A stretch of 64,000 bases of DNA from Henricia sp. BOLD:AAB3569 (GCA_037783545.1 JBBELK010000515.1:434001-498000), one strand, 5' to 3'. Shown: positions 31,650 through 45,439, numbered from the stretch's first letter. The notes: generated by a model not told the origin, from the letters alone. Made by a program: numbers and translations.

Positions 31650-31975
31650 ACATGAGTTGTTCATAGCGCAACCGAATTGATGTTGATAGCGCAACCGAAT
31701 TGATGTTCATAGCGCAACCGAATTGATGTTCATAGCGCAACCGAATTGATGTTCATAGCGCAACCGAATTTATGTTCACAGCGAAACACATTAAGATGTT
31801 TATAGCGAAACACATTAAGATGTTTATAGCGAAACACATTAAGATGTTTATAGCGAAACACATTAAGATGTTTATAGCGAAACACATTAAGATGTTTATA
31901 GCGAAACACATTAAGATGTTTATAGCGAAACACATTAAGATGTTTATAGCGAAACACATTACATGTAGATGTTCA
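31650..31975. repeat. Two linked minisatellites (23- and 24-bp units)
   Basis: About five copies of 'atgttcatagcgcaaccgaa' plus a few bases are followed by eight nearly perfect copies of the 24-base unit around 'tatagcgaaacacattaaga'. Because 24 is a multiple of three, every frame stays open and gives repeat peptides (for example MFIAKHIK). These are not real genes. Confidence 0.95.
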
Positions 31976-32044
31976 TACAATAACAAAACACATTTTGATA
32001 ATAGAAAAACACATTTCGATGTTCATAGCAAAACACATTTCATG

Positions 32045-35000
32045 TTCATACGGAACGACCAGAGATATTTGGCGACGAAATTTTTCTTATTTTCGAATTT
32101 GGTCGTGCCGAAACGACCAGAGATATTTGGCGACGAGATTTAGAGGCGAGATTTGGCGACGAGATTTTGCAACGAAATTTTTCTTATTTTCGAATTGGGT
32201 CGTGACAAAAACGACCAGAGATATTTGGCGACGAGATTTAGAGGCGAGATTTAGCGACGAATTTCTTTTTATTTTCGAATTTGGTCGTGACGAAACGACC
32301 AGATATATTTGGCGACGAGATTTAGAGGCGAGATTTTGCGACAAATTTTTTTTATTTTCGAATTTGGTCATGACGAAACGACCAGATATTTGGCGACGAA
32401 ATTTAGAGGCGAGATTTTGCGACGAGATTTTGCAACGGAATTTTTTCTTATTTTTTAGAATTTGGTCGTGACAAAACGACCAGAGATATTTGGCGACGAG
32501 ATTTAGAGACAAGATTTTGCAACGAAATTTTTCTTATTTTCGAATTTGGTCGTGACGAAACGACCAGAGATAATTGACAACGGGATTTAAAGGCGGGATT
32601 TTTCGACGAGATTTTTCTTATTTTCGAATTTGGTCGTGACGAAACGACCAGAGATAATTGACAACAGGATTTAAAGACCGGATTTTTCGACGAGATTTTT
32701 CTTATTTTCGAATTCGGTTGTGACGAAACGACCAGAGATATTTAGCGACGAAATTTAGAGGCGAGATTTTGCGACGAGATTTTTTTTTATTTTCGAAACG
32801 TTCACTATCGAGCAGTAGTATTCTCAATTGTCATATCGTTCTGTTTTATTTTTCGTAGTTACAAACGGTACCATAATTATTTTCGAAGTCACGTGATCTG
32901 TATTTGTACAATTTCTTGTCCACGGGGCGTAAATTTATACGGTACTTTTAATTCGTTTCCATGCCAAATTTGAGACAAATTTCTTTTGATTTCTTAGTCG
33001 AGACAAGACTGGAATTTATTGTTTAAAAAAATATATGATTTAGAAATAACCACACACACCAAATAAACACACCAAACAAACAATAATTTGATTTTGGGTG
33101 GGGGTGGGGGAGAGCGATCGGGGGCGGGGATTCAAGAAATTGTTCTTTTCCAATTTTTTTTCTTTTTGAAAGTCACCTCTTTTTTTTGTGCAGAGGTCTT
33201 TCATGTAAATATTTACATACAATAAAATTAATACTAACCATTACAAACAAACAATAAAATTACGAATAATTTCAATCGCGGTCAGCCTACAGTTTCAATG
33301 CAGCATTGCTAGTTTGTGGGAGGGATTTATATACAATTACGATACAAGGATATATAATTAATTCATATATTCATGTATTTGCATAATGCAACGCACCAGG
33401 CATTGCGGACAGCCTATCATTTCAATGCTGCATTGTTAGTGGTGGTTCGTGTTTTTTATACAGTTATAATATTTATATATTCAAAATATGTTTGCATAAG
33501 CAACGCTCAAGGCATTGCGGACGGCCAACTGATTCAGTGCACAAGGCACTGCTTGGGACTGGACTGCCTACGACGATTCCAATGCAACATTGCTAGGGGC
33601 TGTTTTTAAATTATGCAATGCATCAGGCATTGCGGACTGCTATTGTTTCAATGTTGCATTGCTTGGGATTCTCCGTTGAAAGGTTCAATTATAATATTCA
33701 TGTTCAATTATAATATTCATTATATTTATTGCATAAATAAAGCAATGCTCCAGGCATTCCGGACGGCCTACTGTGTCAGTGCACCAGGCACTGCTAGGGA
33801 CAATACTCATAATTTTAATTAATTGCAGCAGTGTTCCAAATACGTATACATGTATTTTGGTTTCATTTTTTGTGTTGCTGGCACTTTCCGCACCACACAT
33901 TTCGGTTGTTTTTACTAAAGTTAAAATTGTTAACACTTAGAAATGTAATTTATATTGCTCCCCAATCAATTGTTCACTATTTGACTTGAACCTAAATGAG
34001 TTTGAAGGGCCACCACCTCACCCCAACCCCTTCCCCAATGCACTGCGCATGCGCTAGCCTGGCTTTGCTTGCTGTAGCTGTTTGACGGCTGTTTGCTGCT
34101 TTAGGCCCCTTTGCGAAACACACGCAACTGCATACACACATACATTCATATATCCCAGTTTATTTATTTTTATATGTAAATTCATATATCGAACTGCGCC
34201 AAACACAAAAAAAGTCTCGACAACTTCTGCGAAAACGGGAAACCTACGGCACCTGACCTATTCTAACCTATTCTAACCTGATCCTAAGCTACATGTAGTA
34301 GGCCCTACAACCTAACTACATGTAAATCTAACTACGTAGGTTTCCCATTTTCGGCTGAAGCAAGCGCGCCAAACTGTGTTTTAGCATAACGCGCTTCATG
34401 ATTACGAGTGTAGGTGATTGTGTACAATTATTGGTTGTATGTTGTAATTACCCATTCATACTGATCTCGCTTTAACTCTCGTTGCACTCGTTCATACACG
34501 CTGCTGAACGCTGCTGAACGCTGAACGCTGCAACCCAGCCTAAGTTGTAATATGCAAGAACCCCATCATAAATTTCGTGCATTTCATTTTTGGACAATGT
34601 CCCAGATACTGTCAAGTGAATTATTTGTTTTTATAGATTATTTAATTTTATAATTTGATTTTTTAGACAACACGTTTACTAATTATTGCGTTTTTTCAAT
34701 TATTTTTAATTTAAAAAAAAAATCACGAAAACATGTGGTGCGGTTGTTTGTAAAAGAAATACCGACAAATGGATCGAACATTTGGAACACTGCCATGCAA
34801 AATAGGGGATTTAACTACAATATTTCTAGGTCTCTCTTCAGCATCTATAGGAGTTAGAGATGGAGATATTTGAAGGAGCTGAGGAGCCTTGCGAAGGAAC
34901 TGTCTTGCTTAGGCTGATCTTGAAATCTTGAATTTGATGGAGAGGTCTCTGTTTAGCATCGAAGGAGATAGGTTAAAGATAGGGACGTTTGGAGGAGCTG

Positions 35001-35698
35001 AGAAGCCTTGCGAAGGAACTGTCTTGCTTATAGGCTGATCTTGAAATCTTGAATTTGATGGAGAGATCTCTGTTCAGCATCGAGGGGGGTTAGAGATGGA
35101 GACGTTTGGAGGAGCTGAGAAGCCTTGCGAATGAACTGTCTTGCTAAGACTGATCTTAAAATCTTGAATTTGGTGGAGAGGTCTCTGTTTAGCATCGAAG
35201 GAGATAGGTCAGAGATGGAGACGTTTGGAGGAGCTGAGAAGCCTTGCGAAGGAACTGTCTTGCTAAGGCTGATCTTGAAATTTTGAATTTGATGTTTAGC
35301 GAGCACGCAGCCCCAGTTCGGCATTTTTTTCACCGTAGAGATAATATAATTATAACATTTTAATACTTTTTCGAGCGGGGCGGGGTTGGGGGCGAGAGTG
35401 AATCGAGTGGGGACCAAAAATTAAAACATGGGGAATGGAGAACCCTATTTCTTTTTGTTTTAAATGAAGGAATAAAAAAGAATATCACATTTACCCTGTG
35501 GAGGCCCCTCATACGAATAAAATTAGAAGCCTTGCATACAAACAATAAAAATACAATAGACATTACAAGTATTGCGGTCAGCGTACAGTTTCAATGCAGC
35601 ATTGCTAGTTTGTTGGAGGGATTTAATAAAATTAATTCATTTATTCATATATATTCATACATTTGCATAATGCAACGCACCAGGCATTGCCGACAGCC
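32045..35698. repeat. 3.7-kb macrosatellite, copy R1
   Basis: It begins with an array of about 100-base units, each with a GGTCGTGACGAAACGACC hairpin (32045-32800). A unique-looking part and a CATTGC-rich repeat region (33290-33800, 'ggcattgcggac' units) follow. Next comes a stretch with 'cgggaaacctacggcacctg', then an array of about 115-base units (34830-35290). The same order recurs in R2 and R3 with very few differences. No protein family was found in it. Confidence 0.9.
34830..35290. repeat. 115-bp tandem array within R1
   Basis: About four units containing 'gagacgtttggaggagctga', 'gaagccttgcgaaggaactg' and 'gaggtctctgtttagcatcg'. The equivalent arrays lie at 38525-38985 and 42485-43145. 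Long minus-strand frames across them are the same repeat read in alternating frames. Confidence 0.85.
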
Positions 35699-38600
35699 GT
35701 CGTGACGAAACGACCAGAGATATTTGGCGACGAGATTTAGAGGCGAGATTTGGAAACGAGATTTTGCGACGAAATTTTTCTTATATTAGAATTGGGTCGT
35801 GACGAAACGACCAGAGATATTTGGGGGCGAGATTTAAAGGCGAGATTTTGCGACGAGATTTTGCAACGAAATTTTTCTTATTTTCGAATTGGGTCGTGAC
35901 AAAAACGACCAGAGATATTTGGCGACGAGATTTAGAGGCGAGATTTAGCGACGAATTTCTTTTTATTTTCGAATTTGGTCGTGACGAAACGACCAGATAT
36001 ATTTGGCGACGAGATTTAGAGGCGAGATTTTGCGACAAATTTTTTTTATTTTCGAATTTGGTCATGACGAAACGACCAGATATTTGGCGACGAAATTTAG
36101 AGGCGAGATTTTGCGACGAGATTTTGCAACGGAATTTTTTCTTATTTTTTAGAATTTGGTCGTGACAAAACGACCAGAGATATTTGGCGACGAGATTTAG
36201 AGACAAGATTTTGCAACGAAATTTTTCTTATTTTCGAATTTGGTCGTGACGAAACGACCAGAGATAATTGACAACGGGATTTAAAGGCGGGATTTTTAGA
36301 CGAGATTTTTCTTATTTTCGAATTTGGTCGTGACGAAACGACCAGAGATAATTGACAACAGGATTTAAAGACCGGATTTTTCGACGAGATTTTTCTTATT
36401 TTCGAATTCGGTTGTGACGAAACGACCAGAGATATTTAGCGACGAAATTTAGAGGCGAGATTTTGCGACGAGATTTTTTTTTATTTTCGAAACGTTCACT
36501 ATCGAGCAGTAGTATTCTCAATTGTCATATCGTTCTGTTTTATTTTTCGTAGTTACAAACGGTACCATAATTATTTTCGAAGTCACGTGATCTGTATTTG
36601 TACAATTTCTTGTCCACGGGGCGTAAATTTATACGGTACTTTTAATTCGTTTCCATGCCAAATTTGAGACAAATTTCTTTTGATTTCTTAGTCGAGACAA
36701 GACTGGAATTTATTGTTTAAAAAAATATATGATTTAGAAATAACCACACACACCAAATAAACACACCAAACAAACAATAATTTGATTTTGGGTGGGGGTG
36801 GGGGAGAGCGATCGGGGGCGGGGATTCAAGAAATTGTTCTTTTCCAATTTTTTTTCTTTTTGAAAGTCACCTCTTTTTTTTTGTGCAGAGGTCTTTCATG
36901 TAAATATTTACATACAATAAAATTAATACTAACCATTACAAACAAACAATAAAATTACGAATAATTTCAATCGCGGTCAGCCTACAGTTTCAATGCAGCA
37001 TTGCTAGTTTGTGGGAGGGATTTATATACAATTACGATACAAGGATATATAATTAATTCATATATTCATGTATTTGCATAATGCAACGCACCAGGCATTG
37101 CGGACAGCCTATCATTTCAATGCTGCATTGTTAGTGGTGGTTCGTGTTTTTTATACAGTTATAATATTTATATATTCAAAATATGTTTGCATAAGCAACG
37201 CTCAAGGCATTGCGGACGGCCAACTGATTCAGTGCACAAGGCACTGCTAGGGACTGGACTGCCTACGACGATTCCAATGCAACATTGCTAGGGGCTGTTT
37301 TTAAATTATGCAATGCATCAGGCATTGCGGACTGCTATTGTTTCAATGTTGCATTGCTTGGGATTCTCCGTTGAAAGGTTCAATTATAATATTCATGTTC
37401 AATTATAGTATTCATTATATTTATTGCATAAATAAAGCAATGCTCCAGGCATTCCGGACGGCCTACTGTGTCAGTGCACCAGGCACTGCTAGGGACAATA
37501 CTCATAATTTTAATTAATTGCAGCAGTGTTCCAAATACGTATACATGTATTTTGGTTTCATTTTTTGTGTTGCTGGCACTTTCCGCACCACACATTTCGG
37601 TTGTTTTTACTAAAGTTAAAATTGTTAACACTTAGAAATGTAATTTATATTGCTCCCCAATAAATTTTTCACTATTTGACTTGAACCTAAATGAGTTTGA
37701 AGGGCCACCGCCTCACCCCAACCCCTTCCCCAATGCACTGCGCATGCGCTAGCCTGGCTTTGCTTGCTGTAGCTGTTTGACGGCTGTTTGCTGCTTTAGG
37801 CCCCTTTGCGAAACACACGCAACTGCATACACACATACATTCATATATCCCAGTTTATTTATTTTTACATGTAAATTCATATATCGAACTGCGCCAAACA
37901 CAAAAAAAGTCTCGACAACTTCTGCGAAAACGGGAAACCTACGGCACCTGACCTATTCTAACCTATTCTAACCTGATCCTAAGCTACATGTAGTAGGCCC
38001 TACAACCTAACTACATGTAAATCTAACTACGTAGGTTTCCCATTTTCGGCTGAAGCAAGCGCGCCAAACTGTGTTTTAGCATAACGCGCTTCATGATTAC
38101 GAGTGTAGGTGATTGTGTACAATTATTGGTTGTATGTTGTAATTACCCATTCATACTGATCTCGCTTTAACTCTCGTTGCACTCGTTCACACACGCTGCT
38201 GAACGCTGCTGAACGCTGAACGCTGCAACCCAGCCTAAGTTGTAATATGCAAGAACCCCATCATAAATTTCGTGCATTTCATTTTTGGACAATGTCCCAG
38301 ATACTGTCAAGTGAATTATTTGTTTTTATAGATTATTTAATTTTATAATTTGATTTTTTAGACAACACGTTTACTAATTATTGCGTTTTTAAAATTATTT
38401 TTAATTAAAAAAAAAATTCACGAAAACATGTGGTGCGGTTGTTTGTAAAAGAAATACCGACAAATGGATCGAACATTTGGAACACTGCCATGCAAAATAG
38501 GGGATTTAACTACAATATTTCTAGGTCTCTCTTCAGCATCTATAGGAGTTAGAGATGGAGATATTTGAAGGAGCTGAGGAGCCTTGCGAAGGAACTGTCT

Positions 38601-39418
38601 TGCTTAGGCTGATCTTGAAATCTTGAATTTGATGGAGAGGTCTCTGTTTAGCATCGAAGGAGATGGGTTAAAGATAGGGACGTTTGGAGGAGCTGAGAAG
38701 CCTTGCGAAGGAACTGTCTTGCTTATAGGCTGATCTTGAAATCTTGAATTTGATGGAGAGATCTCTGTTCAGCATCGAGGGGGGTTAGAGATGGAGACGT
38801 TTGGAGGAGCTGAGAAGCCTTGCGAATGAACTGTCTTGCTAAGACTGATCTTAAAATCTTGAATTTGGTGGAGAGGTCTCTGTTTAGCATCGAAGGAGAT
38901 AGGTTAGAGATGGAGACGTTTGGAGGAGCTGAGAAGCCTTGCGAAGGAACTGTCTTGCTTAGGCTGATCTTGAAATTTTGAATTTGATGTTTAGCGAGCA
39001 CGCAGCCCCAGTTCGGCATTTTTTTCACCGTAGAGATAATATAATTATAACATTTTAATACTTTTTCGAGCGGGGCGGGGTTGGGGGCGAGAGTGAATCG
39101 AGTGGGGACCAAAAATTAAAACATGGGGAATGGAGAACCCTATTTCTTTTTGTTTTAAATGAAGGAATAAAAAAGAATAAAAAATATCACAAAAAAAAAG
39201 AATATCACATTTACCCTGTGGAGGCCCCTCATACGAATAAAATTAGAAGCCTTGCATACAAACAATAAAAATACAATAGACATTACAAGTATTGCGGTCA
39301 GCGTACAGTTTCAATGCAGCATTGCTAGTTTGTTGGAGGGATTTAATAAAATTAATTCATTTATTCATATATATTCATACATTTGCATAATGCAACGCAC
39401 CAGGCATTGCCGACAGCC
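35699..39418. repeat. 3.7-kb macrosatellite, copy R2
   Basis: Collinear with R1; equivalent landmarks are 3695 bases apart (for example 33613 and 37308). The junction 'gccgacagccgtcgtgacg' marks its start at about 35690 and recurs at about 39410. A 25-base insertion (about 39165-39190) is the main length difference. Confidence 0.9.
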
Positions 39419-42400
39419 GTCGTGACGAAACGACCAGAGATATTTGGCGACGAGATTTAGAGGCGAGATTTGGAAACGAGATTTTGCGACGAAATTGTTC
39501 TTATATTAGAATTGGGTCGTGACGAAACGACCAGAGATATTTGGGGGCGAGATTTAAAGGCGAGATTTTGCGACGAGATTTTGCAACGAAATTTTTCTTA
39601 TTTTCGAATTGGGTCGTGACAAAAACGACCAGAGATATTTGGCGACGAGATTTAGAGGCGAGATTTAGCGACGAATTTTTTTTTATTTTCGAATTTGGTC
39701 GTGACGAAACGACCAGATATATTTGGCGACGAGATTTAGAGGCGAGATTTTGCGACGAATTTTTTTTATTTTCGAATTTGGTCATGACGAAACGACCAGA
39801 TATTTGGCGACGAAATTTAGAGGCGAGATTTTGCGACGAGATTTTGCAACGGAATTTTTCTTATTTTTTAGAATTTGGTCGTGACAAAAACGACCAGAGA
39901 TATTTGGCGACGAGATTTAGAGGCGAGATTTTGCGACGAAATTTTTTTAATTTTCGAATTTGGTCGTGACGAAACGACCAGAGATATTTTGCGACGAGAT
40001 TTAGAGGCGATATTTTGCGACGAGATTTTGCAACGGAATTTTTCTTATTTTTTAGAATTTGGTCGTGACAAAACGACCAGAGATATTTGGCGACGAGATT
40101 TAGAGACGAGATTTTGCAACGAAATTTTTCTTATTTTCGAATTTGGTCGTGACGAAACGACCAGAGATAATTGACAACGGGATTTAAAGGCCGGATTTTT
40201 CAACGAGATTTTTCGCGACGAAATTTAGAGGCGAGATTTTGCGACGAGAGTTTGCAACGGAATTTTTCTTATTTTCGAATTGGGTCGTGACGAAACGACC
40301 AGAGATATTTGACAACGAGATTTCAAGGCGGGATTTTTAGACGAGATTTTTCTTATTTTCGAATTTGGTCGTGACGAAACGACCAGAGATATTTAGCGAC
40401 GAAATTTAGAGGCGAGATTTTGCGACGAGATTTTTTTTATTTTCGAAACGTTCACTATCGAGCGGTAGTATTCTCAATTGTCATATCGTTCTGTTTTATT
40501 TTTCGTAGTTACAAACGGTACCATAATTATTTTCGAAGTCACGTGATCTGTATTTGTACAATTTCTTGTCCACGGGGCGTAAATTTATACGGTACTTTTA
40601 ATTCGTTTCCATGCCAAATTTGAGACAAATTTCTTTTGATTTCTTAGTCGAGACAAGACTGGAATTTATTGTTTAAAAAAATATATGATTTAGAAATAAC
40701 CACACACACCAAATAAACACACCAAATAAACACACCAAACAAACAATAATTTGATTTTGGGTGGGGTGGGGGAGAGCGATCGGGGGCGGGGATTCAAGAA
40801 ATTGTTTTCTTTTCCAATTTTTTTCTTTTTGAAAGTCACCTCTTTTTTTTTTGCAGAGGTCTTTCATGTAAATATTTACATACAATAAAATTAATACTAA
40901 CCATTACAAACAAACAATAAAATTACGAATAATTTCAATCGCGGTCAGCCTACAGTTTCAATGCAGCATTGCTAGTTTGTGGGAGGGATTTATATACAAT
41001 TACGATACAAGGATATATAATTAATTCATATATTCATGTATTTGCATAATGCAACGCACCAGGCATTGCGGACAGCCTATCATTTCAATGCTGCATTGTT
41101 AGTGGTGGTTCGTGTTTTTTATACAGTTATAATATTTATATATTCAAAATATGTTTGCATGAGCAACGCTCAAGGCATTGCGGACGGCCAACTGATTCAG
41201 TGCACAAGGCACTGCTAGGGACTGGACTGCCTACGACGATTCTAATGCAACATTGCTAGGGGCTGTTTTTAAATTATGCAATGCATCAGGCATTGCGGAC
41301 TGCTATTGTTTCAATGTTGCATTGCTTGGGATTCTCCGTTGAAAGGTTCAATTATAATATTCATGTTCAATTATAATATTCATTATATGCTCCAGGCATT
41401 CCGGACGGCCTACTGTGTCAGTGCACCAGGCACTGCTAGGGACAATACTCATAATTTTAATTAATTGCAGCAGTGTTCCAAATACGTATACATGTATTTT
41501 GGTTTCATTTTTTGTGTTGCTGGCACTTTCCGCACCACACATTTCAGTTGTTTTCACTAAAGTTAAAATTTTTAACACTTAGATTATGTAATTTATATTG
41601 CTCCCCAATTAATTGTTCACTATTTGACTTGAACCTAAATGAATTTGAAGGGCCACCGCCTCACCCCAACCCCTTCCCCAATGCACTGCGCATGCGCTAG
41701 CCTGGCTTTGCTTGCTGTAGCTGTTTGACGGCTGTTTGCTGCTTTAGGCCCCTTTGCGAAACACACGCAACTGCATACACACATACATTCATATATCCCA
41801 GTTTATTTATTTTTATATGTAAATTCATATATCGAACTGCGCCAAACACAAAAAAAGTCTCGACAACTTCTGCGAAAACGGGAAACCTACGGCACCTGAC
41901 CTATTCTAACCTATTCTAACCTGATCCTAAGCTACATGTAGTAGGCCCTACAACCTAACTACATGTAAATCTAACTACGTAGGTTTCCCATTTTCGGCTG
42001 AAGCAAGCGCGCCAAACTGTGTTTTAGCATAACGCGCTTCATGATTACGAGTGTAGGTGATTGTGTACAATTATTGGTTGTATGTTGTAATTACCCATTC
42101 ATACTGATCTCGCTTTAACTCTCGTTGCACTCGTTCATACACGCTGCTGAACGCTGCTGAACGCTGCTGAACGCTGCTGAACGCTGCAACCCAGCCTAAG
42201 TTGTAATATGCAAGAACCCCATCATAAATTTCGTGCATTTCATTTTTGGACAATGTCCCAGATACTGTCAAGTGAATTATTTGTTTTTATAGATTATTTA
42301 ATTTTATAATTTGATTTTTTAGACAACACGTTTACTAATTATTGCGTTTTAAAAATTATTTTTAATTAAAAAAAAAAATCACGAAAACATGTGGTGCGGT

Positions 42401-43455
42401 TGTTTGTGAAAGAAATACCGACAAATGGATCGAACATTTGGAACACTGCCATGCAAAATAGGGGATTTAACTACAATATTTCTAGGTCTCTCTTCAGCAT
42501 CTATAGGAGTTAGAGATGGAGATATTTGAAGGAGCTGAGGAGCCTTGCGAAGGAACTGTCTTGCTTAGGCTGATCTTGAAATCTTAAAATCTGATGGAGA
42601 GGTCTCTGTTTAGCATCGAAGGAGATAGGTTAAAGATGGAGACGTTTGGAGGAGCTGAGAAGCCTTGCAAAGGAACTGTCTTGCTTAAGCCCGCCGCACA
42701 CCTTTGCGATTTACCGGATAATCGGATCATCGGACCACTTACCGGAAAGGTGTGCGCTGAAACAATTCGGGCCGGTCTGACCGTACGCCATAGACAGGAG
42801 CAAATCAAACTTGTTTGATTTTTCCGGATCCGATGGTCCGGTGTCCGATGGGCCGGTAAATCGCAAAGGTGTGCGGCGGGCTTTAGGCTGATCTTGAAAT
42901 TTTGAATTTGATGGAGAGATCTCTGTTCAGCATCGAGGGGGGTTAGAGATGGAGACGTTTGGAGGAGCTGAGAAGCCTTGCGAAGGAACTGTCTTGCTAA
43001 GGCTGATCTTGAAATCTTGAATTTGGTGGAGAGGTCTCTGTTTAGCATCGAAGGAGATAGGTTAGAGATGGAGACGTTTGGAGGAGCTGAGAAGCCTTGC
43101 GAAGGAACTGTCTTGCTTAGGCTGATCTTGAAATCTTGAATTTGATGTTTAGCGAGCACGCAGCCCCAGTTCGGCATTTTTTTCACCGTAGAGATAATAT
43201 AATTATAACATTTTAATACTTTTTCGAGCGGGGCGGGGTTTGGGGGCGAGAGTGAATCGAGTGGGGACCAAAAATTAAAACACGGGGCATGGAGAACCAT
43301 ATTTCTTTATGTTTTAAATGAAGGAATAAAAAAAAATAAAAAATATCAAAACAAAATATCAAAAAAAGGAATATCACATTTACCCTGTGGAGGCCCCTCA
43401 TAGGAATAAAATTAGAAGCTTTGCATACAAACAATAAAAATACAATAGACATTAC
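39419..43455. repeat. 3.7-kb macrosatellite, copy R3
   Basis: Same layout as R1 and R2, but the hairpin array is longer (39419-40445) and the 115-bp array carries a MITE at 42688-42882. Landmarks are shifted by about 3950 bases relative to R2. Confidence 0.9.
42688..42882. mobile_element. Foldback MITE with TTA target duplication
   Basis: Ends AGCCCGCCGCACACCTTTGC and its complement. TTA lies on both sides (42685-42687 and 42883-42885). The empty site 'cttgcttaggctgatc' is present in the same array in R1 and R2, so the insertion borders are exact. The TTA target suits PIF/Harbinger-type elements. Confidence 0.9.
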
Positions 43456-45240
43456 AAGTATTGCGGTCAGCCTACAGTTTTAATGCAGCATTGCTTGTTT
43501 GTTGGAGGGATTAATAAAATTAATTCATTTATTCATATATATTCATACATTTGCATAATGCAACGCACCAGGCATTGCCGACAGCCTATCATTTTAATGC
43601 TGCATTGTTTGTTTGTTGGATTGAAGAGTTTGTCTACAATTATAATATTCATACGTTGTGTAATATTATGAAATGCAACGCACAAGGCATTGCGGACGGC
43701 CTACTGCTTCAGTGCACCAGGCACTGCTGGGGACCATACTTATAATTCCAATAAGGAATAGTAACTACCGTGGGGTCTTAATAATAAAGTTCTTGTCTTC
43801 ATAAAACAACGCACCAGACATTGCTGACGTCTGCTTCTTCAATGCACAAGGCATTGCTAGAGAATGTCTGAATCGTTTCCTTTGGGCTGTCTATTGGCAT
43901 GTTAATAAATTTAATTCTTGAATAATAATTATTCGTATATTATAATCATCCTCGTATTTCTTTAAGATTGTCCTTGATCCATCGTGTGATGCTCCTCTTG
44001 ACCCTCTCGGTTTCATGATTAAAATTCTTATAAGGAAGCAGTATTCCATGGAAGTCCCAATTTTGGGGGGAATGTTTTACATAAATTTTTTCACACCACG
44101 TAACTTCCGAGCGTTTTGTTATCCATAATTATCATTATTGTGTGTCCATTTGTTTTGGAATAATTCTATATGCAAATCGTTCCTCTAAATTAGGTTTGAG
44201 TGGGTTATTATTATTATCTTGTGATGTTGCGGAAATAGCGAGTATCTAGTTCCATCTGCAGTTGTGATTATTAAACTTGAACCCCAGTTAGTGAGTAATA
44301 TCCTAACCCCCCACCCCCACCCCCACCCCCACCCAGCCCCCCGCGGTGCAATGCGCACGCTGCAGCCTCGCTTTGCCGATTGCAGCTGCTTAAATAAAAT
44401 AATACAAAATAATAATAATAAAACGCTTGCAGCAGCATCCACGTTCACATATTCACCTCATTTTCACACAACTGTTTTGTATTTTGTTTTTTACCCAGTG
44501 TACTGAATGATTGTTTGTGTTTCACTATATCCTTGCTTATTACAAGTGCTCCAACCGAATGCGGTGACCAATATATAAAATAATTGAGCAATAGAAATGT
44601 ATGCCGTAAAATAGCGCAAGTGCCTAAAATCGTCTGCGAAAAAACGGGAAACCCACTACACTAACTGCTTCCCTAACTGCTAACCTAAGCTATTCTAAGC
44701 CCGGGCAAGGCTAAATAGCACTATAACTAAACTGAATTGGGTTCCCTTTTTTAGCAGACGTTATCGCGAAAAAAATGCGACTGTTTGATTTTAAGCGCGC
44801 ATGTGCTGTTTATCGATTATGTGTTATTTATTTATTTTTAATATCACACATTCAAATATCATTTACAAACGTGATCACGCTGCACGGTGCTTTCTAATGC
44901 TGCACAGCCTAATGCAGATAAACGCTGCTGAACGCAAGCGAACGCAAGCGAACGCTGCAAACCCCGACAAAATGTATATACCATAATAATTATAGGTGTG
45001 TGGTTTAATATCGTTAGCTTTCGTAAATATTAAATTTCTGTTCTCATTTCATCATTTTCTAGCATTTAACATTTAACAAGCATTATTTTCGAAATTAATT
45101 TTATTGAGAAAAAATATCCCGAAAGCACGTGGTGTGAGTGTGCCAGCTTTTTTGGTGAAACTTAAATAACCGAAAAATGGCGCAACTTTCCATTGGAATA
45201 CTGCCTTGTCCTACGGTACTGCAAATACTATTTAAAGTCT
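43456..45240. repeat. Diverged fourth macrosatellite copy R4 (partial)
   Basis: Follows the CATTGC region, the 'aacgggaaaccc' stretch, the 'cgctgctgaacgc' words and the 'cgtggtgtgagtg' / 'ggaatactgcc' part in the same order as R1-R3, but with many changes. It lacks the hairpin and 115-bp arrays. It may be the older copy from which the array grew. A (CCCCCA)n tract lies at 44310-44340. Confidence 0.7.
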
Positions 45241-45439
45241 TTTGTGCCTATTTCTTAATTAGTCAATCAACTATTATTTATGTTCTATGTACTGTGATTT
45301 AAATACACGGTATAATTAAAATAAGGTATAAGGCTGGTGGTGCATATACATTATCAGTAAAAGACAGCAATGTTTCACGCTATAAATGTTCCTGCAATTT
45401 TTGAATTATAGTTGATAAATTTCATGGAATAAATTACTT

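Noticed and set aside
31730..32143. Open frames with MFIAKHIK-type repeats
   Set aside because: They arise from a 24-base minisatellite, open in every frame, not from a gene.
32087..32512. 141-codon minus-strand and 158-codon plus-strand frames in the hairpin satellite, repeated at 35781 and 39541
   Set aside because: Repeat translations on both strands of the same array; no initiation context or family similarity.
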